From Silene latifolia (lineage: Eukaryota > Streptophyta > Magnoliopsida > Caryophyllales > Caryophyllaceae), in the NCBI RefSeq assembly GCF_048544455.1, contig NC_133536.1, positions 26,910,152-26,974,151 of the forward strand: a DNA stretch of 64,000 nucleotides, given 5' to 3'. Shown piece by piece: positions 22,338-33,797 of this stretch; within the stretch, counting starts at the first letter, position 1; the number at the start of each line of letters is the position of its first letter. Position numbers and translations under genes: made by a program. The notes under the pieces are model-generated. The model made no database searches, was not told the DNA's origin, and worked only from the letters and a program-made list of their open reading frames with translations.

Positions 22338-24776
22338 GGGAACTGATCTCCATGTCTCGAAAGGGAATGTCTGTCCGTGTACTCTCGTTGGGGGAACAGA
22401 ATAGAGGTGTGTCGAAACACCTGTCAAAGAGTATTCGCTCGTTGTGGCATGCGAGGTCTTGATAAAGTACTGCTTCTGATACTTACCTGCATGGTTAGTA
22501 GCCACACAAGAATGCAATCTAATATATGCACGTAAGCGATTATCAGATGGACCTCTAATGAGGAAACACATAAGTTTTGCAAAAGTCGTTTCTTTTTAAA
22601 AAGTTGTTTAAAACTTGCTTAAAGAAGTTTGTCGTTTGTAATGCGTTATGCATATTCAATGGGCTTTAGACACGTGACTTACGCGACGTAGACCTTATGC
22701 GGACGTGAAAATATAGACTTAGCTCGGACTGACGCGACACAAGGATGACTCTGACAGACTTTGTTTAAGTATGCGCAACCCCTAGCCAAATGTGAGTGAT
22801 AACGCGTATCAATTCCAAAGGTAGAAGAATTGCAAGAATGATGAAGGCATATAAAGGTAAGGCATGAGCCATGGATCATCTGTCTACTGGGACAACTTTC
22901 ACCACCGTTTGCTGTAAAAGAGACCCCTCTTGAGGCACGATAAATCGGAGAATCGATCTAAGACCCTTGTCATTGTCCAGACCGAGTACTAACTTGGCTT
23001 AAAATAAGAGAGGAATAAAGAAAGGGTGGCATCTCGGAAGAGAAGCCCCCAGGATGAGAATGTGACTCTGGAATTTGGTAAAAAAGAGACTAGGCGACAA
23101 TAAGGAGCCCCCAGTATAGAGGTGTTGTTTGTGGAAGGGATGTTAATTGAGGTTGGAAGGTTGAAAATTGTGATGGTTGAAATGGTTGTGTCTTTGAGGA
23201 CTGCCTATGTATTCACGTGAGGTGAAATCAAACCAGATCGTAGTTCTAAGGTTTGGTTAATTTTGTTTGGGTGTTGCGGTTGTATCCTTCTTGGGTAAGA
23301 AAGGACTGCCTACGTATCCACCTGAGTAGGTGAAATCAAACCAGATCGTAGTTCAGGTGTGTGCCTAAGCTATGTTGTTAGGGCCTTAAAGTGCAGGGTC
23401 ACAAGGGTGTATTCCTTTGGTGACTCGAAGAACTGATTTGAGATAACTCCCTTTGATCATAGACCAAAGAGGTGTAACTAATTTTGTAAAAATTTCCTTG
23501 TCATGTGAGCACACTTAGTGGACCCTAAGGATGAATATGGGTATGTCCCATTCTGGTAGCAAAGTATTTGAAGACTCCGTGTATGGGTCAAGGTGAAACT
23601 GGATTGGATATTTGGAACGTGGAGCTTGGAGATAAGAGGCTTTGATGAAACAAATCTCTGGAGCTTGATTTTGTGGAGTTAAGGCTTGATGGGATTATGG
23701 CTTGTAATATGGCTTGGAAATGGAGTCTCTTGGCTTGATGTAGCCTGAGCACATAAAGGTGGGTTAAATGACGTGGGATCAACTTTCCATGTCTTGGCCC
23801 TAAAGGATAGGTATACTTGACGAGCTTGAGAGGATTCTCAAAATTCCAAACTATCTCCCTGAGAAGGACTTAGGGTGTGTGATGTGTGAAAGGCTTAGTG
23901 GGGTGCTAGCCGACCATCTTGATTGATGTCTTGATTCTATACTGTAACTTGATTCTATATAGACTTCAGGAGTATTCCATTTAGTATTTGATTTCAGACT
24001 TGTTCTTGATTCAGATTCAGATTCTTAGTCTAGAATATATCTCGGCTTCTTGCTCAGATTTTTGATCAGGTTTTGAAGGATAACGTTGTCTTTGGACATT
24101 GACATTGACTTGTTTGATTGAGCCTTCTTCTTTTGACTCTTTTATCTTGGGCTATAGGCATAACTACGGCTTCGGATATTGATTTTGGGTATTTCTCTTG
24201 GTTGAGCCTTTGTCTTTGATCGTGGCTCGTATCATTTTGGATTTGATTGCTACCATGGATTTGGGTTAGACTAGAGCCTTTGGTGTGAAATAGGGTTGGT
24301 CTTTAGTAAACAGGTTATTTATTGTGGGGAATGGACTTGCCTTCCGTCATGGATTGTCAACAAGGGAGATGGTCTGGATTCGTCCTAGAATCTCTTGAGA
24401 TAGGCTCGTCCTAAACTGGGGTATATTGTGGTTTCTATTGCTAGACATGGAATAGTTAAGAAAAGAACACGGAGTTTCAGGTCCTCTACAACTTTGAATG
24501 GAACATCATATAAGTGCACTCACATTGACTATCATGTGTTGTTGTTGTCATTTTTTTTTTAAAAAAATGTCTCAAACCAATTCTTGTTGTCACAGGAAAA
24601 GGGTAGAGGAAGAGATATGATAGAATATGTGAATTGAAAAGTGTGCTTTTATTGAAATGGATAATAAATGTATTTAACATAGATATGAGAAGACACGTGA
24701 CTCATGGGACAGCCCCCAGGTTGTCACTAGGAATGAAAATGGAGAAACATACTAGAACAAATATGAGATAGAAAGC
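22338..24776 (-). other. Non-coding interior of array unit 1, position where pol would be expected
   Basis: There are 2.4 kb between the tandem repeat and the gag-like gene. No RT, RNase H, protease or integrase motif is visible on the minus strand, and no antisense gene on the plus strand. It contains a duplicated ~50-bp segment (ACTGCCTA.GTATTCACGTGAGGTGAAATC type, near 23195-23255 and 23305-23355) and scattered AGCCCCCAG motifs at about 23044, 23104 and 24712. It is well conserved with 53800-56225 in unit 2. Confidence 0.6.
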
Positions 24777-26048
24777 CTAAGACTCGGACTCGGACCCGGA
24801 CTTTGACGCGATCTTAGACCTAGACTCGTAATCATCGGCCCATGCTTGAGCATTTTCCCTTCCAGCAACTGGCTTCGGCATCTGACTTTGAGCATTCACC
24901 CATTTGAGCACCTCATCTTCGCCATTGGGAACATTGAAAGGGTAATAGTCAAGAAAAGTTTCTTGATAAGTGGTATATCCATGAGGATTGCCTAACCTGC
25001 CATGTGAGTTAAGAGTCGAGAGGGACAATTCCCCGCTTTCGATCATATCCCGAATGTCATTTTTTAATTTGCAACATTTCTCTGTATCATGCCCTTTGCC
25101 TCTATGGTATTTGCAGTAGGCATTCTCATCCCAAAACTTGGATTTATTCTCTGGGTTAGGCGTAGGTTCTATAGGCTTCAACATTCGTCGCTCCATGAGT
25201 CTCTGAAGGGCATCGGTGTATGTAATACCAATGTTGGTAAATTTCCTAGGAGGTGTGCCCTTATTTTCGGAAGCCTTTGTAAATGACCCCGAAGGCTCCA
25301 TGAGGTTGCCTTTGTTGATTTTGATTCTTGGATGAGAAGAACTAGGAATAGATTGTCCATTTGTTGCTTTCTCCTTAAGACTGTCAAGCTGAGGGTTTGT
25401 CTGGACACTTTTCATCTTGAGAGGTCGGGCATCAAGCTTCTTACTCATTTCAGCAAACTGTTTCTCCATGTTGGAAAGTCGGAAGTTTAGATTATCAATG
25501 GCTCTTTCTATTTTGGAGAATTTATTGTTGAAGGTAATGGAAAGCATGAGCATTCCATTTTGGATATCTACATCTTCGAGGACATTGATTTCTTTATCAC
25601 CATGATGATTGAGGAGATGAGAACAATCTAAAGATGGTTCTTCATCATGCTTAATGATATTAGACCCAAGAGGGTCGATCTTCTTGGATTTTCTGACAGA
25701 AGGTGGCTTAGGAAGCTTGCCCACTTTGATCATATCTTGGATGGTGTTTTTCAAGAGAAAACACTCTTCAATATCATGGCCTCTACCTTGGTGATATAAG
25801 CAGTATTTGTTGCTCTTCCAGAGGTTCACCTGTTTCTCTAAAGGTGGATCCGGAGTTGGCCCTATTGGATGTAGCTTGCCTTGGGCAGAGAGTCTCTTCA
25901 AAGCATCGGCATAAGACATGCCTAAATTGGTAAGCACCCTTTGATGCCTCCCAGGTTTCCTTTCAGCTGTTTTCGGCTTTTTAGGACGATGGTTATTGCA
26001 AGAGGTAAGCTTTGGATGACCTAGACTAGAGGTTTCCCTAGTTGGCAT
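24777..26048 (-). CDS. Gag-like protein with duplicated CHHC zinc-knuckle module
   Basis: A 423-residue open frame. Residues ~39-112 (LTNLGMSYADALKRL ... YCLYHQGRGHDIEEC ... IQDMIKVGKL) and ~270-341 (FTNIGITYTDALQRL ... YCKYHRGKGHDTEKC ... IRDMIESGEL) are two copies of the same module. Each holds a CX2HX4HX4C knuckle (residues 83-96 and 312-325) typical of Tat/Ogre gag C-termini. A coiled-coil-like segment (~165-205) precedes the second copy. Upstream in the same frame, GVQATVENLSIRVLTLENG (about 26060-26120) resembles the coiled coil again, separated by TAA 26055-26057; a TAG lies near 26190. So the ATG at 26048 is probably not the original start. No capsid domain, protease or pol follows. 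It likely binds the element's RNA, if made; function is inferred from the knuckles. Confidence 0.72.
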   Translation of the reverse strand: MPTRETSSLGHPKLTSCNNHRPKKPKTAERKPGRHQRVLTNLGMSYADALKRLSAQGKLHPIGPTPDPPLEKQVNLWKSNKYCLYHQGRGHDIEECFLLKNTIQDMIKVGKLPKPPSVRKSKKIDPLGSNIIKHDEEPSLDCSHLLNHHGDKEINVLEDVDIQNGMLMLSITFNNKFSKIERAIDNLNFRLSNMEKQFAEMSKKLDARPLKMKSVQTNPQLDSLKEKATNGQSIPSSSHPRIKINKGNLMEPSGSFTKASENKGTPPRKFTNIGITYTDALQRLMERRMLKPIEPTPNPENKSKFWDENAYCKYHRGKGHDTEKCCKLKNDIRDMIESGELSLSTLNSHGRLGNPHGYTTYQETFLDYYPFNVPNGEDEVLKWVNAQSQMPKPVAGRENAQAWADDYESRSKIASKSGSESES

Positions 26049-27572
26049 GTTCTTTTACACCATTCCATTTTCAAGGGTGAGGACGCGAATGCTCAAATTT
26101 TCCACTGTAGCTTGAACTCCTAGGACCATGGCATAAACATCTTGGAGAGACACGGTGCGTGAGTTTGCTGATTGACGGAACTTGCCGGATTCCTACTCGA
26201 CAGAAATGACGCGCATTACAGCTCGATTCGACATGGGATCACGCATACTAAGGCAACAAACAAATGAAGGGATAAGATGACAAATCTAGACTTGACTCGT
26301 GAATTCATGAAATGTCGTGAGCGACTTCTCGTGTTTGAATTCACGGTGCTTGACTGTAATTTTAGACTCGAGTGTTGACTTTGACGGAGTGACCCACATA
26401 TGATTGACCTTATTGACGGGATTGATGACACATGTTAATTCTAATTTATGTTGTTTAAAACAGACTTGACTCGAGGTTCGGGTATGTGTGTCCCGAACGT
26501 GTCATTAGAAGAATTCAAGAAACGGATATGGGAGTGACTCGATGTATTAGCCTCGAGTATGTGAGTCGAGGTGTGGAAATGTTTAGATCCTAACTGAATT
26601 GGGGTAGGGGGTCCAAAATGACGGCGTGACGCCTTAGGACTTGACTTGAATTTTGAAAAGACCCAAAATGTAAAGGAAGACGAGTTTATGACTCGACAGA
26701 GTTCCGACTAGGACATAGTCGGTTTGAACTTTGACTCTAACTTGGCCCAATTGTATTTACATATTTACATTTACATGGTTTGAAAATATTTTGATTAAAA
26801 CATTCTTTTTGGTTTTTTTTGTTCTTTCTTTTTACTTTTTTTTTGTTTTTTTTTTTTTTACATTTTTTTATTTTGGACTTTTTTTTTTTATTTCGTTTTT
26901 TTTTTATTTTTGGCTATTTTTGTAGTTTTGCATTTAATTTTGAAATGGGTTTTAGGCCCGAAGTTTGACTTGACATTTGGACAGAGTTTTGACTGGTTTT
27001 GCGTTGATATCAGGCCCAAGTTCGAAATTTTACAAAAATCGTCATGGTTTTGTTTAGAAAATGGTGATCACGTATGGTACAAACAATATGCAAGAATTAT
27101 AACGGGATGCTGAGTGCATTTAGAATGGGTTTTGGTTTAAAGGGTGGGTTGCCATACCGAACGATCAAACCCGAAGTCTGTGGAGAGGCTCGTACCAAAC
27201 AAGAGTAAGGCCGATTCCTAATCCATTTCCTCAAGTAGTGAAAGTCCTTGATACAAACAAGAGTAAGTACTATGGTATGGATGACGTCAATCGCTATCCA
27301 TCCTTAGGCCTAAATAAAAATTAGGACCGTTTAGACGGGACGATTGGTCGAATGGGTTGGGTTGGGCCTAAGAAGGCCGAATGAAACGATCTAGGAAGAC
27401 CGAGTTATGAACACCGACAATTGTCTTGTACAAATTATTCCCTAAACTTGTTCAAGTTTCACCCTTTTGGCTACACGTAAGTGTATTATCCCCAGTGGAT
27501 TCGCCAAACTGTGGACAACGGGGGGCCCACGGGGGCGCTTGGGAGGAAGAGAACAAGCATTTGCATTTGTTT
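26049..27572 (-). other. Leader (5' UTR) of array unit 1 with a poly-purine/poly-pyrimidine stretch
   Basis: This stretch lies between the primer site and the gag-like gene on the minus strand. About 26060-26190 still reads as gag-like coding with stops. 26805-26910 is extremely T-rich on the plus strand (A-rich in the element's RNA), and small frames in it are low-complexity artefacts. No other gene is seen. Unit 2 has lost this part. Confidence 0.6.
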
Positions 27573-27582
27573 GGAGTCGCCA
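27573..27582 (-). other. Primer binding site, array unit 1
   Basis: The minus strand reads TGGCGACTCC, ten bases after the LTR end at 27593, as at 3287-3296. A site of this sequence is characteristic of Tat/Ogre-type elements (reported to match a tRNA-Arg; recalled from the family, not checked). Confidence 0.72.
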
Positions 27583-28231
27583 CCAATTTTTATGGGAAAT
27601 TGGAACCGTTCGAATACCTCGTGTCATGTCAAGACACAAAGTAGAGACATGAACACCAAGCAATCGTTACCCTTAGCATTCTATGTCTAGAATGACTCTC
27701 GTGGATGCCAATGAACACGGGTGTTCACAGAGATCTGGAGTAAGGGGTGAGGGTACGTATTAGGAAGCTCTTTTGATCGAACACCTAATCCCGCCCGCCT
27801 CGATAACGGCCTCTACTAATGATTAGGGACATCATCTATACTCGATATATCGTCGATTATATGCATGCAATGCAACATCCAAGTTTTAATCCTAACATGT
27901 GAAGAATTAGACTAAGTCGGTTGACACATAGTTTAGCATACAATTGGGTCGAAGTAGGATTTAATGCTCAATTACATGTGAAGACATACAAATGATACAT
28001 ACAAATGCGATAAATAAGACAATGATAGAAAACTATAATAAAAATACAATAATTACATCGGGTTTAGCGATTTATGTCGAAAATATCTTTAAAACGGATA
28101 ATTTGAGAAAAAGAATAAAAGAAAGAATTAACGAACAGATCAGTAGGTGATAATACGGATAGTAGTCAATTAATACGTAAGATAATTAAACTAGGTCAAG
28201 CAACAACGGAGTTCAGAGACAGAACTCAACC

Positions 28232-28294
28232 TGGAACAGGCGCAGCAGGACTGCGCCCTTTGGAAGAGGCGCAGCAGTTGCTGCGTCTGTTCCA
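28232..28294. repeat. Double GC-rich palindrome in the right LTR
   Basis: GGAACAGGCGCAGCAGGACTGCGCC is followed directly by GGAAGAGGCGCAGCAGTTGC and its arm. The left LTR has only the second unit intact; the first is replaced by a diverged GCGCGCAGAGATCGCGCCC, so the motif has been gained or lost since the LTRs separated. Confidence 0.68.
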
Positions 28295-28844
28295 AGGGTG
28301 AGTTCTGGCTGTGAAGCCGGAACTGCAAATCGTTAATATTAATTGGTGAATTTAACAATTAATTACGATATTTACTCGGATGAAAGTGATTATCAGGTTA
28401 TTTACATGTGAATGAAGGTCATAAAAGCAATAAAACATGAATGAGACGAAACTAAACGGATTAATTATACGAATGAACGATCGATTAGTGACATGGGTGA
28501 ATTAAATAGGTTAGACATGATGAATGAACGACAAATTAATGACGAATACGATAAAAGACAGATGAGAATATATCAACGGTCGAATTCCAGAAACCCGATA
28601 TGAACGAATCGAATTCCTACAACCCGGATTGAATTTAATGACAAAAACCCGCAAATATGAGAATATAAGGGATTTAAGTCGGGTTTAATGATGAATTAGA
28701 CGTGTTAATGATGAATAATAAATACATGTGAAATTAATATGTGATTTTAACAAAGAATTAACGAAAACAAACGAAGTAAATAAAAGCAAACGCATTACAG
28801 AGGATGAAAGAAGAAGAAAGGAAGCAGAAACTGCGGCAGCCTCA

Positions 28845-28912
28845 CGAAGAGGCGCAGCAGGAACTGCGCTCCTTCGAAGAGGCGCAGCAGTTGCTGCGTC
28901 CTTTCTCGACGG
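28845..28912. repeat. Double GC-rich palindrome beside the LARD integration site
   Basis: Two units with core CGCAGCAGGAACTGCGC and CGCAGCAGTTGCTGCG. The left LTR has one unit here (4559-4592). Confidence 0.65.
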
Positions 28913-29349
28913 CCTGTCTTCTGGAAATCCGTAAAAGAGAGGTTTTAAAGCACGGTTTTAGAAATCGATTTTAAGAGGTGTTTTCGACATAAACCTTACA
29001 AGTGATGATACAAAAGGTAAATAACAATAAATAAAAGAGAGATTTACACCCTCAGACTTACATGTTTGACGAAACGATAAGAACTAAGTTATCGATTAGT
29101 GATGCTCGACTCGAATGTAACGAAAGGTGCCCTCGTAAGAGGAAAATGATTAGATTAATTAAGTTGATTGATGTGGAGTTGGTCAAATTGGTCGGTCATG
29201 CAAACGAGGCTGGTACTCAGAAAGATCCGAGCTTACGTGGTCGAATGTTCAAGCGCGTAGACGCCAAAAAGTAAGAACAAAGGTTTAGAATGCAAAGGGA
29301 GAAGAGAAGGGCGGACACTCGCGTGAGAAATATGAGGAGCGAAGGCTCC

Positions 29350-29357
29350 TATTTATA
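29350..29357 (-). promoter_or_regulatory. LTR sense promoter, TATA box (right LTR)
   Basis: The minus strand reads TATAAATAGGAGCC as in the left LTR. Being the 5' LTR of unit 1, this copy would drive unit 1's full-length RNA leftward. Confidence 0.75.
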
Positions 29358-29450
29358 CTAATCACGTGAAGGAATAGGGTTCCGGAGAGTCTTTGGAAGT
29401 GAATCTCGGAAAGATATGAAAAAGATACGAAAAAATACGCAGAAAGGACT

Positions 29451-29515
29451 GGGAAGAGGCGCAGCGATCATCTGCGTCTCTTGGAAGAGGCGCAGCACCT
29501 GCTGCGTCTGTTCCC
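29451..29515. repeat. Double GC-rich palindrome upstream of the right LTR TATA box
   Basis: Two units of the dispersed palindrome, against three in the left LTR. The last unit (CGCAGCACCTGCTGCG) is identical between LTRs. Confidence 0.72.
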
Positions 29516-29936
29516 AAGTGGTTTCCTCCTGCGGAAGAAAGATTTCCGTGTTTGAGTTATAGAAGGACGGAATAATTTGGTTTTCCTTAATATCTTGTAT
29601 GAATATTACGGGAAATTGTTTACCAAAGATTAAAGGTTGTGAAATAATTATAAAATATGGAATAGAAATATCCGGAACATTCCAGAACATTCCGACTCGG
29701 GATTTTACGGTTTATCTGAAAATGGAGACGGTTTTAGGCTCGGACTCCAAATGTACTCTAATTACTGTCAAAAAGACCGTATCGGCATGTAGATGATAAC
29801 TACGAGGTAGACATTAATATTTGAGCAATCACTTGACGATAAGCTTAAGAACTGTCACAAATCGTTCCGCGTAGCAAACATGCGGCCCAATCATTATAGG
29901 GTGGTTTGCGAGATTTGCAGAAATGAGGTATCTACA

Positions 29937-30893
29937 GAGCCCCCACTTTGACTGAGGCTTGGACAAGGCGAAAGTCAAAGTATAGCCATCAGGTCAATCG
30001 AAGATTACAACCTGACGACTATGGCGACGCGAGGTGGCTCAAGGGTTCTGAGCCAAGGACCTGCCGTCGGGAACATTTTAGAGTCTTTCGACTATCGGGG
30101 AGGGTCGTTTAAAGTCCATTAGATTACGTAAGGAAGCTCGCCAGCCATAAGAAGAGATCATACATGAGACTTCTGGACGAAACGGGACTGAGGGCGCTTC
30201 GGCGAAATTCTTGGGCCTGAAGATAAATTGGTGTCTGAAAATACGAAGGCTTATTCCTGAAAAAGGGGCATCTGAAGGATATGAGGAAACGATGATTCTG
30301 AGGAAAGACAGCAGGACGCAGTCTGGAACTGCTGGGAGAAAATTGCTTGTGTTCAGCTTCAAACAAACTTCGGAAGAATTCAGGGTCGATGTTGATCTCC
30401 ATGTCTCGAGAGGGAAAGTCTATCCGCTTACTCTCGTTGGGTAACATAATCGGGAACTAATCTCCATGTCTCGAGAGGGAAAGTCTATCCAATTACTCTC
30501 GTTGGAAATATAATGAAGGCGTGTCGAAACACCTGTTAAGGAATAAGTGCTCGCTGTGACAAGCAAGGTCTTGGAAGCGTTAAATAACATATGATAGTCT
30601 GCTGCTGGCTTAGAAGTACGGGTCTGAACGAAAGAATAATCGTCAAACGGACCAAAAAGATAAAATAGCATGGGGAAGAGGCGCACCAAAGATGGGCCCA
30701 CAAATAACGAACTCCTAACGAATTTTTGAAAACTCGTATGGAGGGAACACCAGGAAGAGGCGCAGCAAGAGCTGCGTCTCTTGAAATAGGCGCAGCGCCT
30801 GCTGCGTCTGTTCCCAAGGGTGCATTTTCTGCGTAAAAACGCGATGAACAGAGGGATCATTTCATTTGTTCGAAACACAAACCACACAATACT
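29937..30893 (-). other. Polypurine tract and 3' UTR of array unit 2, with palindromes
   Basis: The PPT occupies 29937-29950. The rest aligns with 15072-15960 and includes the 65-bp tandem duplication (around 30390-30500) and the palindromes at about 30674 (half) and 30752-30818. It ends at the copia insertion: the TSD ATACT is 30889-30893. Unit 2 continues at 50741. Confidence 0.7.
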
Positions 30894-31308
30894 TGTTGGA
30901 ATATGTGTCCTCCGACAATAATGCGATCACAACTGTTGATCATGATGATCACATGTTTAAGTCTCATTTTAAAAGAATACGATTGGGAAGTATTTATACT
31001 GTCAACTGGTCCACACATATCGGTAATGATTGGCTGACTAGAGTTTGACATTACTGTCGTGTGACGGTGGTGACCAGTTGATCCCCTAGGTCATACCTAA
31101 AGGATAATACTCTTAATTGATCAATTAATTAATCATATAACGTAACGAGTTAATTATATTACTTGAAAAATTGACGGACGATTTTGGAAGTAAAATTTAC
31201 GTATTTCATTATAATCTGATTAAATGAGATACGGTCTGAGTAATCGAATTGTTTCATTACTCAGATGAAATTATTGTTTAAGGAAACAATTGAAATTGAA
31301 TGAATTAT

Positions 31309-31317
31309 TATAAATAC
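31309..31317 (+). promoter_or_regulatory. copia LTR promoter, TATA box
   Basis: TATAAATAC is about 415 bases into the LTR and is retained in the 3' LTR copy, consistent with the U3/R promoter of the element. Confidence 0.6.
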
Positions 31318-31488
31318 AATTTATTGTGATTTATAATTGGTAGAATATTTTGGTTCACGTAATTGTGAATTACTAAGTCGATTTTTGTATATGACGTATT
31401 TTTATTAATACGTTGATTTTTAATATGTTAAAAATACATAACAATTTTATGTGACATGTGACATGTGACATATTGACAAATTAAGAAA

Positions 31489-31511
31489 GATAAAATGGAA
31501 TCCATTTTATC
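31489..31511. repeat. Perfect 11-bp inverted repeat in the copia LTR
   Basis: GATAAAATGGA and TCCATTTTATC are perfect complements separated by one base. The same palindrome is intact in the 3' LTR at about 50068-50090 although neighbouring bases differ. It lies about 180 bases downstream of the TATA box, so it would form a hairpin in the 5' leader RNA or bind a dimeric factor. Confidence 0.8.
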
Positions 31512-32166
31512 TCAATTTGGCCGAAATATTGGGAGGAATTAACATATGTATTATGTTGATTAAAGTTAATGGAAAGCATAATGATGTTAACCTAATGCTA
31601 GCCATGCACACCTACACATTCTTGTAAAGAACACATTGTGCATGCATTGGCCACACTTCCCCCCACCCTACCCGGTTTTGGACAAAGAGGAACCAAGGGT
31701 TTTCTCTTATTTTCTCCAATATACACTACATTTAATATCTAGTGTAAAATTAATTCATTCCAACTACACACAAATATTTTTAGTGAGATAAAAATATTTT
31801 CTTCCTCCTTCTTCCTCCTCTTGACCGAAAATTAGAGAGGACCAAAAATATTTTGGGTCTTTTTATTTAAATTAATGTTATTCTAGTATTGATAATATTA
31901 ATTTTATTAAGAGTATATATTGGGTATCATTCCTTGGGAGGGATTCTACATTTGAGTCCTTTGTTCATCCATTTAATGAGAGCTCAAGAACAAGAGAGTA
32001 GGAGAACTCTCTTGTGCCCTTAAGATCCGAAAATACCAATGTAAGACAAAGATTTCTTCTTTATTTTGATAATAGTTTGCATGCATAAGATCACCTATTT
32101 AATTTTATGATTAAATTAAAATCAACATATATGAATATGTTAGTATATAGATCTACTTTTCCTTCA

Positions 32167-33797
32167 ATCGGTATCAAGAGCCTTAGTTGTTTGCATGCAA
32201 ATCGGTTAAAAGTTTTTTCCGAGTTATATGATTAACATACAAAACTTGTTTAATTTGTGTTATTATGATATATCACGAAAATCATTATGCATGTTAAAAT
32301 TTCTGGTCCTAAAATGTTTTAGGATATTTTGGTTAATTTATGGATTTTTATTGTTCATATTACATAATAATGACATTAAAAATATGATTTTATGAATAAA
32401 ATGTCATTTTCAGACTAAAATTAGCTAAATTTTGAATTTTCCAGTGATTTTTGGTTATGTTGTCCCATATATGATTTTGAGATGACCTGTAAATTTTCAT
32501 AATTTTTGGACTCCTTATGCTCGAAAAATGGATTTTTCATTATTAAAATCGATTTTAGGTGAAAAATAGGTTAATATGAGATAAATTTCGAATCTGGTCA
32601 TAGAAATTTAGTATATTGTCACATGCAATTTTACAAGAAGTGTGTAAAATAATAGGCTATATTGAAGTTTTTTTTGCATGATTTGTGGATTTTTGAAGAA
32701 AAATAGCATAAATAGTGACTTAATTAGTGAAATATTAATAAAACATACTCCATGACTAAGGAAAAACGTCACATGTTGCATTTTATTATCTTTTTCAGAT
32801 CTAAAATTAAAAAGTTGATGAATATAATTTTTCTCATGTTTTTATGATTATTTTGTTAAAAACCGATAAACCGCAACATTGTTTTTCCGGATAAATTTCG
32901 AAATTTTTAACCTAAGTTTTTGAATATTATGAGTGTCATAGTATTTTTCCAAAATGTTCATGAGTTTGAATTTCAAATTTTGAATTTATTTGAAATTCTG
33001 TGATTTATTTGAAGTTTATAGCTTTTCATTATAATTTTAAGTCTATTAATGAACAAATTTTAGAAATATGAATTAATTATGGTAAAATAATTAGTGAGGA
33101 CTAAATTTTGAGTCCTAAGAGGTTAGGGTAATTAACTTATGCATAAATATGAATTTATGTAATTTTTGTGCTTATAAAATGTTGAAATCACGCAAATCCG
33201 TAAAAACCGAGTAATATACGATATTGGCTATTTAAAGGGAATTTAGCATAAAATTGGGCATTTTCGTACTTATTATAATGCTGCATTTTCTTTATGATTG
33301 TCATAAATTTTATTTTATGTAATTTTTGAATTATGTAATTTTACTTAGTATGGCCTTAGTTTTTAATTGGTATTACCCGAAATGTATGGGAATATCGATT
33401 CGGTTGTAATTTATTGTGATCTCGTATCACCGTTTTGTAATTTAATAGATTTATTTTATTTTAGTTACAAATGTATAATAGGAAATTATGTAATTTGTTA
33501 TGTAATTTTAATTATTTCGGAGTTCCCAAAGACGGATTTCTTCAAGATGGTGATACATAAAGACGGTGTTACCTCGAGATGCGTGCTACAACCGAAGTTC
33601 AAGGGACCAATGGAGTTGGTTTCCGAATATGTAATAGTTAAATAGTTTTTCTATTTTAGGATGGCCATACTAGGATTTATTTTTATGCTTTGCATTTTAT
33701 TTATATGTCACATGCATCGCTAAATCGCCATAACTAAAACATGCATCATCTTTCATCGAGTTTATCGACCGTGTCAATTACAATTATCGTAGTTCAC
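32167..33797 (+). other. copia primer site and AT-rich leader, part 1
   Basis: CGGTATCAAGAGCC (32169-32182), directly after the LTR, resembles the initiator tRNA-Met primer site TGGTATCAGAGC with a mismatch and one extra base. The remaining 1.6 kb is AT-rich with no gag domain; the frame 33367-33645 has no recognisable motif. TSD TTCAC of the nested Tat element is at 33793-33797. Confidence 0.65.

Larger units (their letters stand above)
27593..29936 (-). repeat. Array LTR, right (uninterrupted) copy, 2344 bp
   Basis: It runs from TGGGAAATTGG to GGTATCTACA on the plus strand (TG...CA on the minus strand). It is the 5' LTR of unit 1 and the 3' LTR of unit 2 at once, being flanked by a primer site on the left and a polypurine tract on the right. 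It preserves the empty insertion site of the LARD/TR-GAG element at about 28923-28927. Confidence 0.83.
30894..32166 (+). repeat. 5' LTR of the copia element
   Basis: 1273 bp. A TATA box TATAAATAC lies at 31309-31317, conserved in the 3' LTR (from 49895). A TGTGACA triplet repeat near 31450-31472 is one unit shorter in the 3' LTR, and a 9-base segment near 31600 is missing from it. These indels mark an insertion older than the LARD/TR-GAG element's. Confidence 0.92.

Noticed and set aside
23044-24720. AGCCCCCAG motifs (minus CTGGGGGCT) as extra polypurine tracts
   Set aside because: They share only the G run with the true PPT and are not followed by an LTR start; kept only as a note in the spacer annotation.
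26731-26925. Frame rich in Phe resembling a membrane protein
   Set aside because: It is a translation of the long T tract (TTT codons) in the element leader.
27426-27690. Several overlapping frames on both strands near the array primer site, also at 3108-3404
   Set aside because: They span the primer site and LTR end, repeat with the LTR copy, and change length between copies.
33367-33645. 92-residue plus-strand frame in the copia leader
   Set aside because: Hydrophobic, AT-driven composition, no gag motif, unlike a copia capsid.
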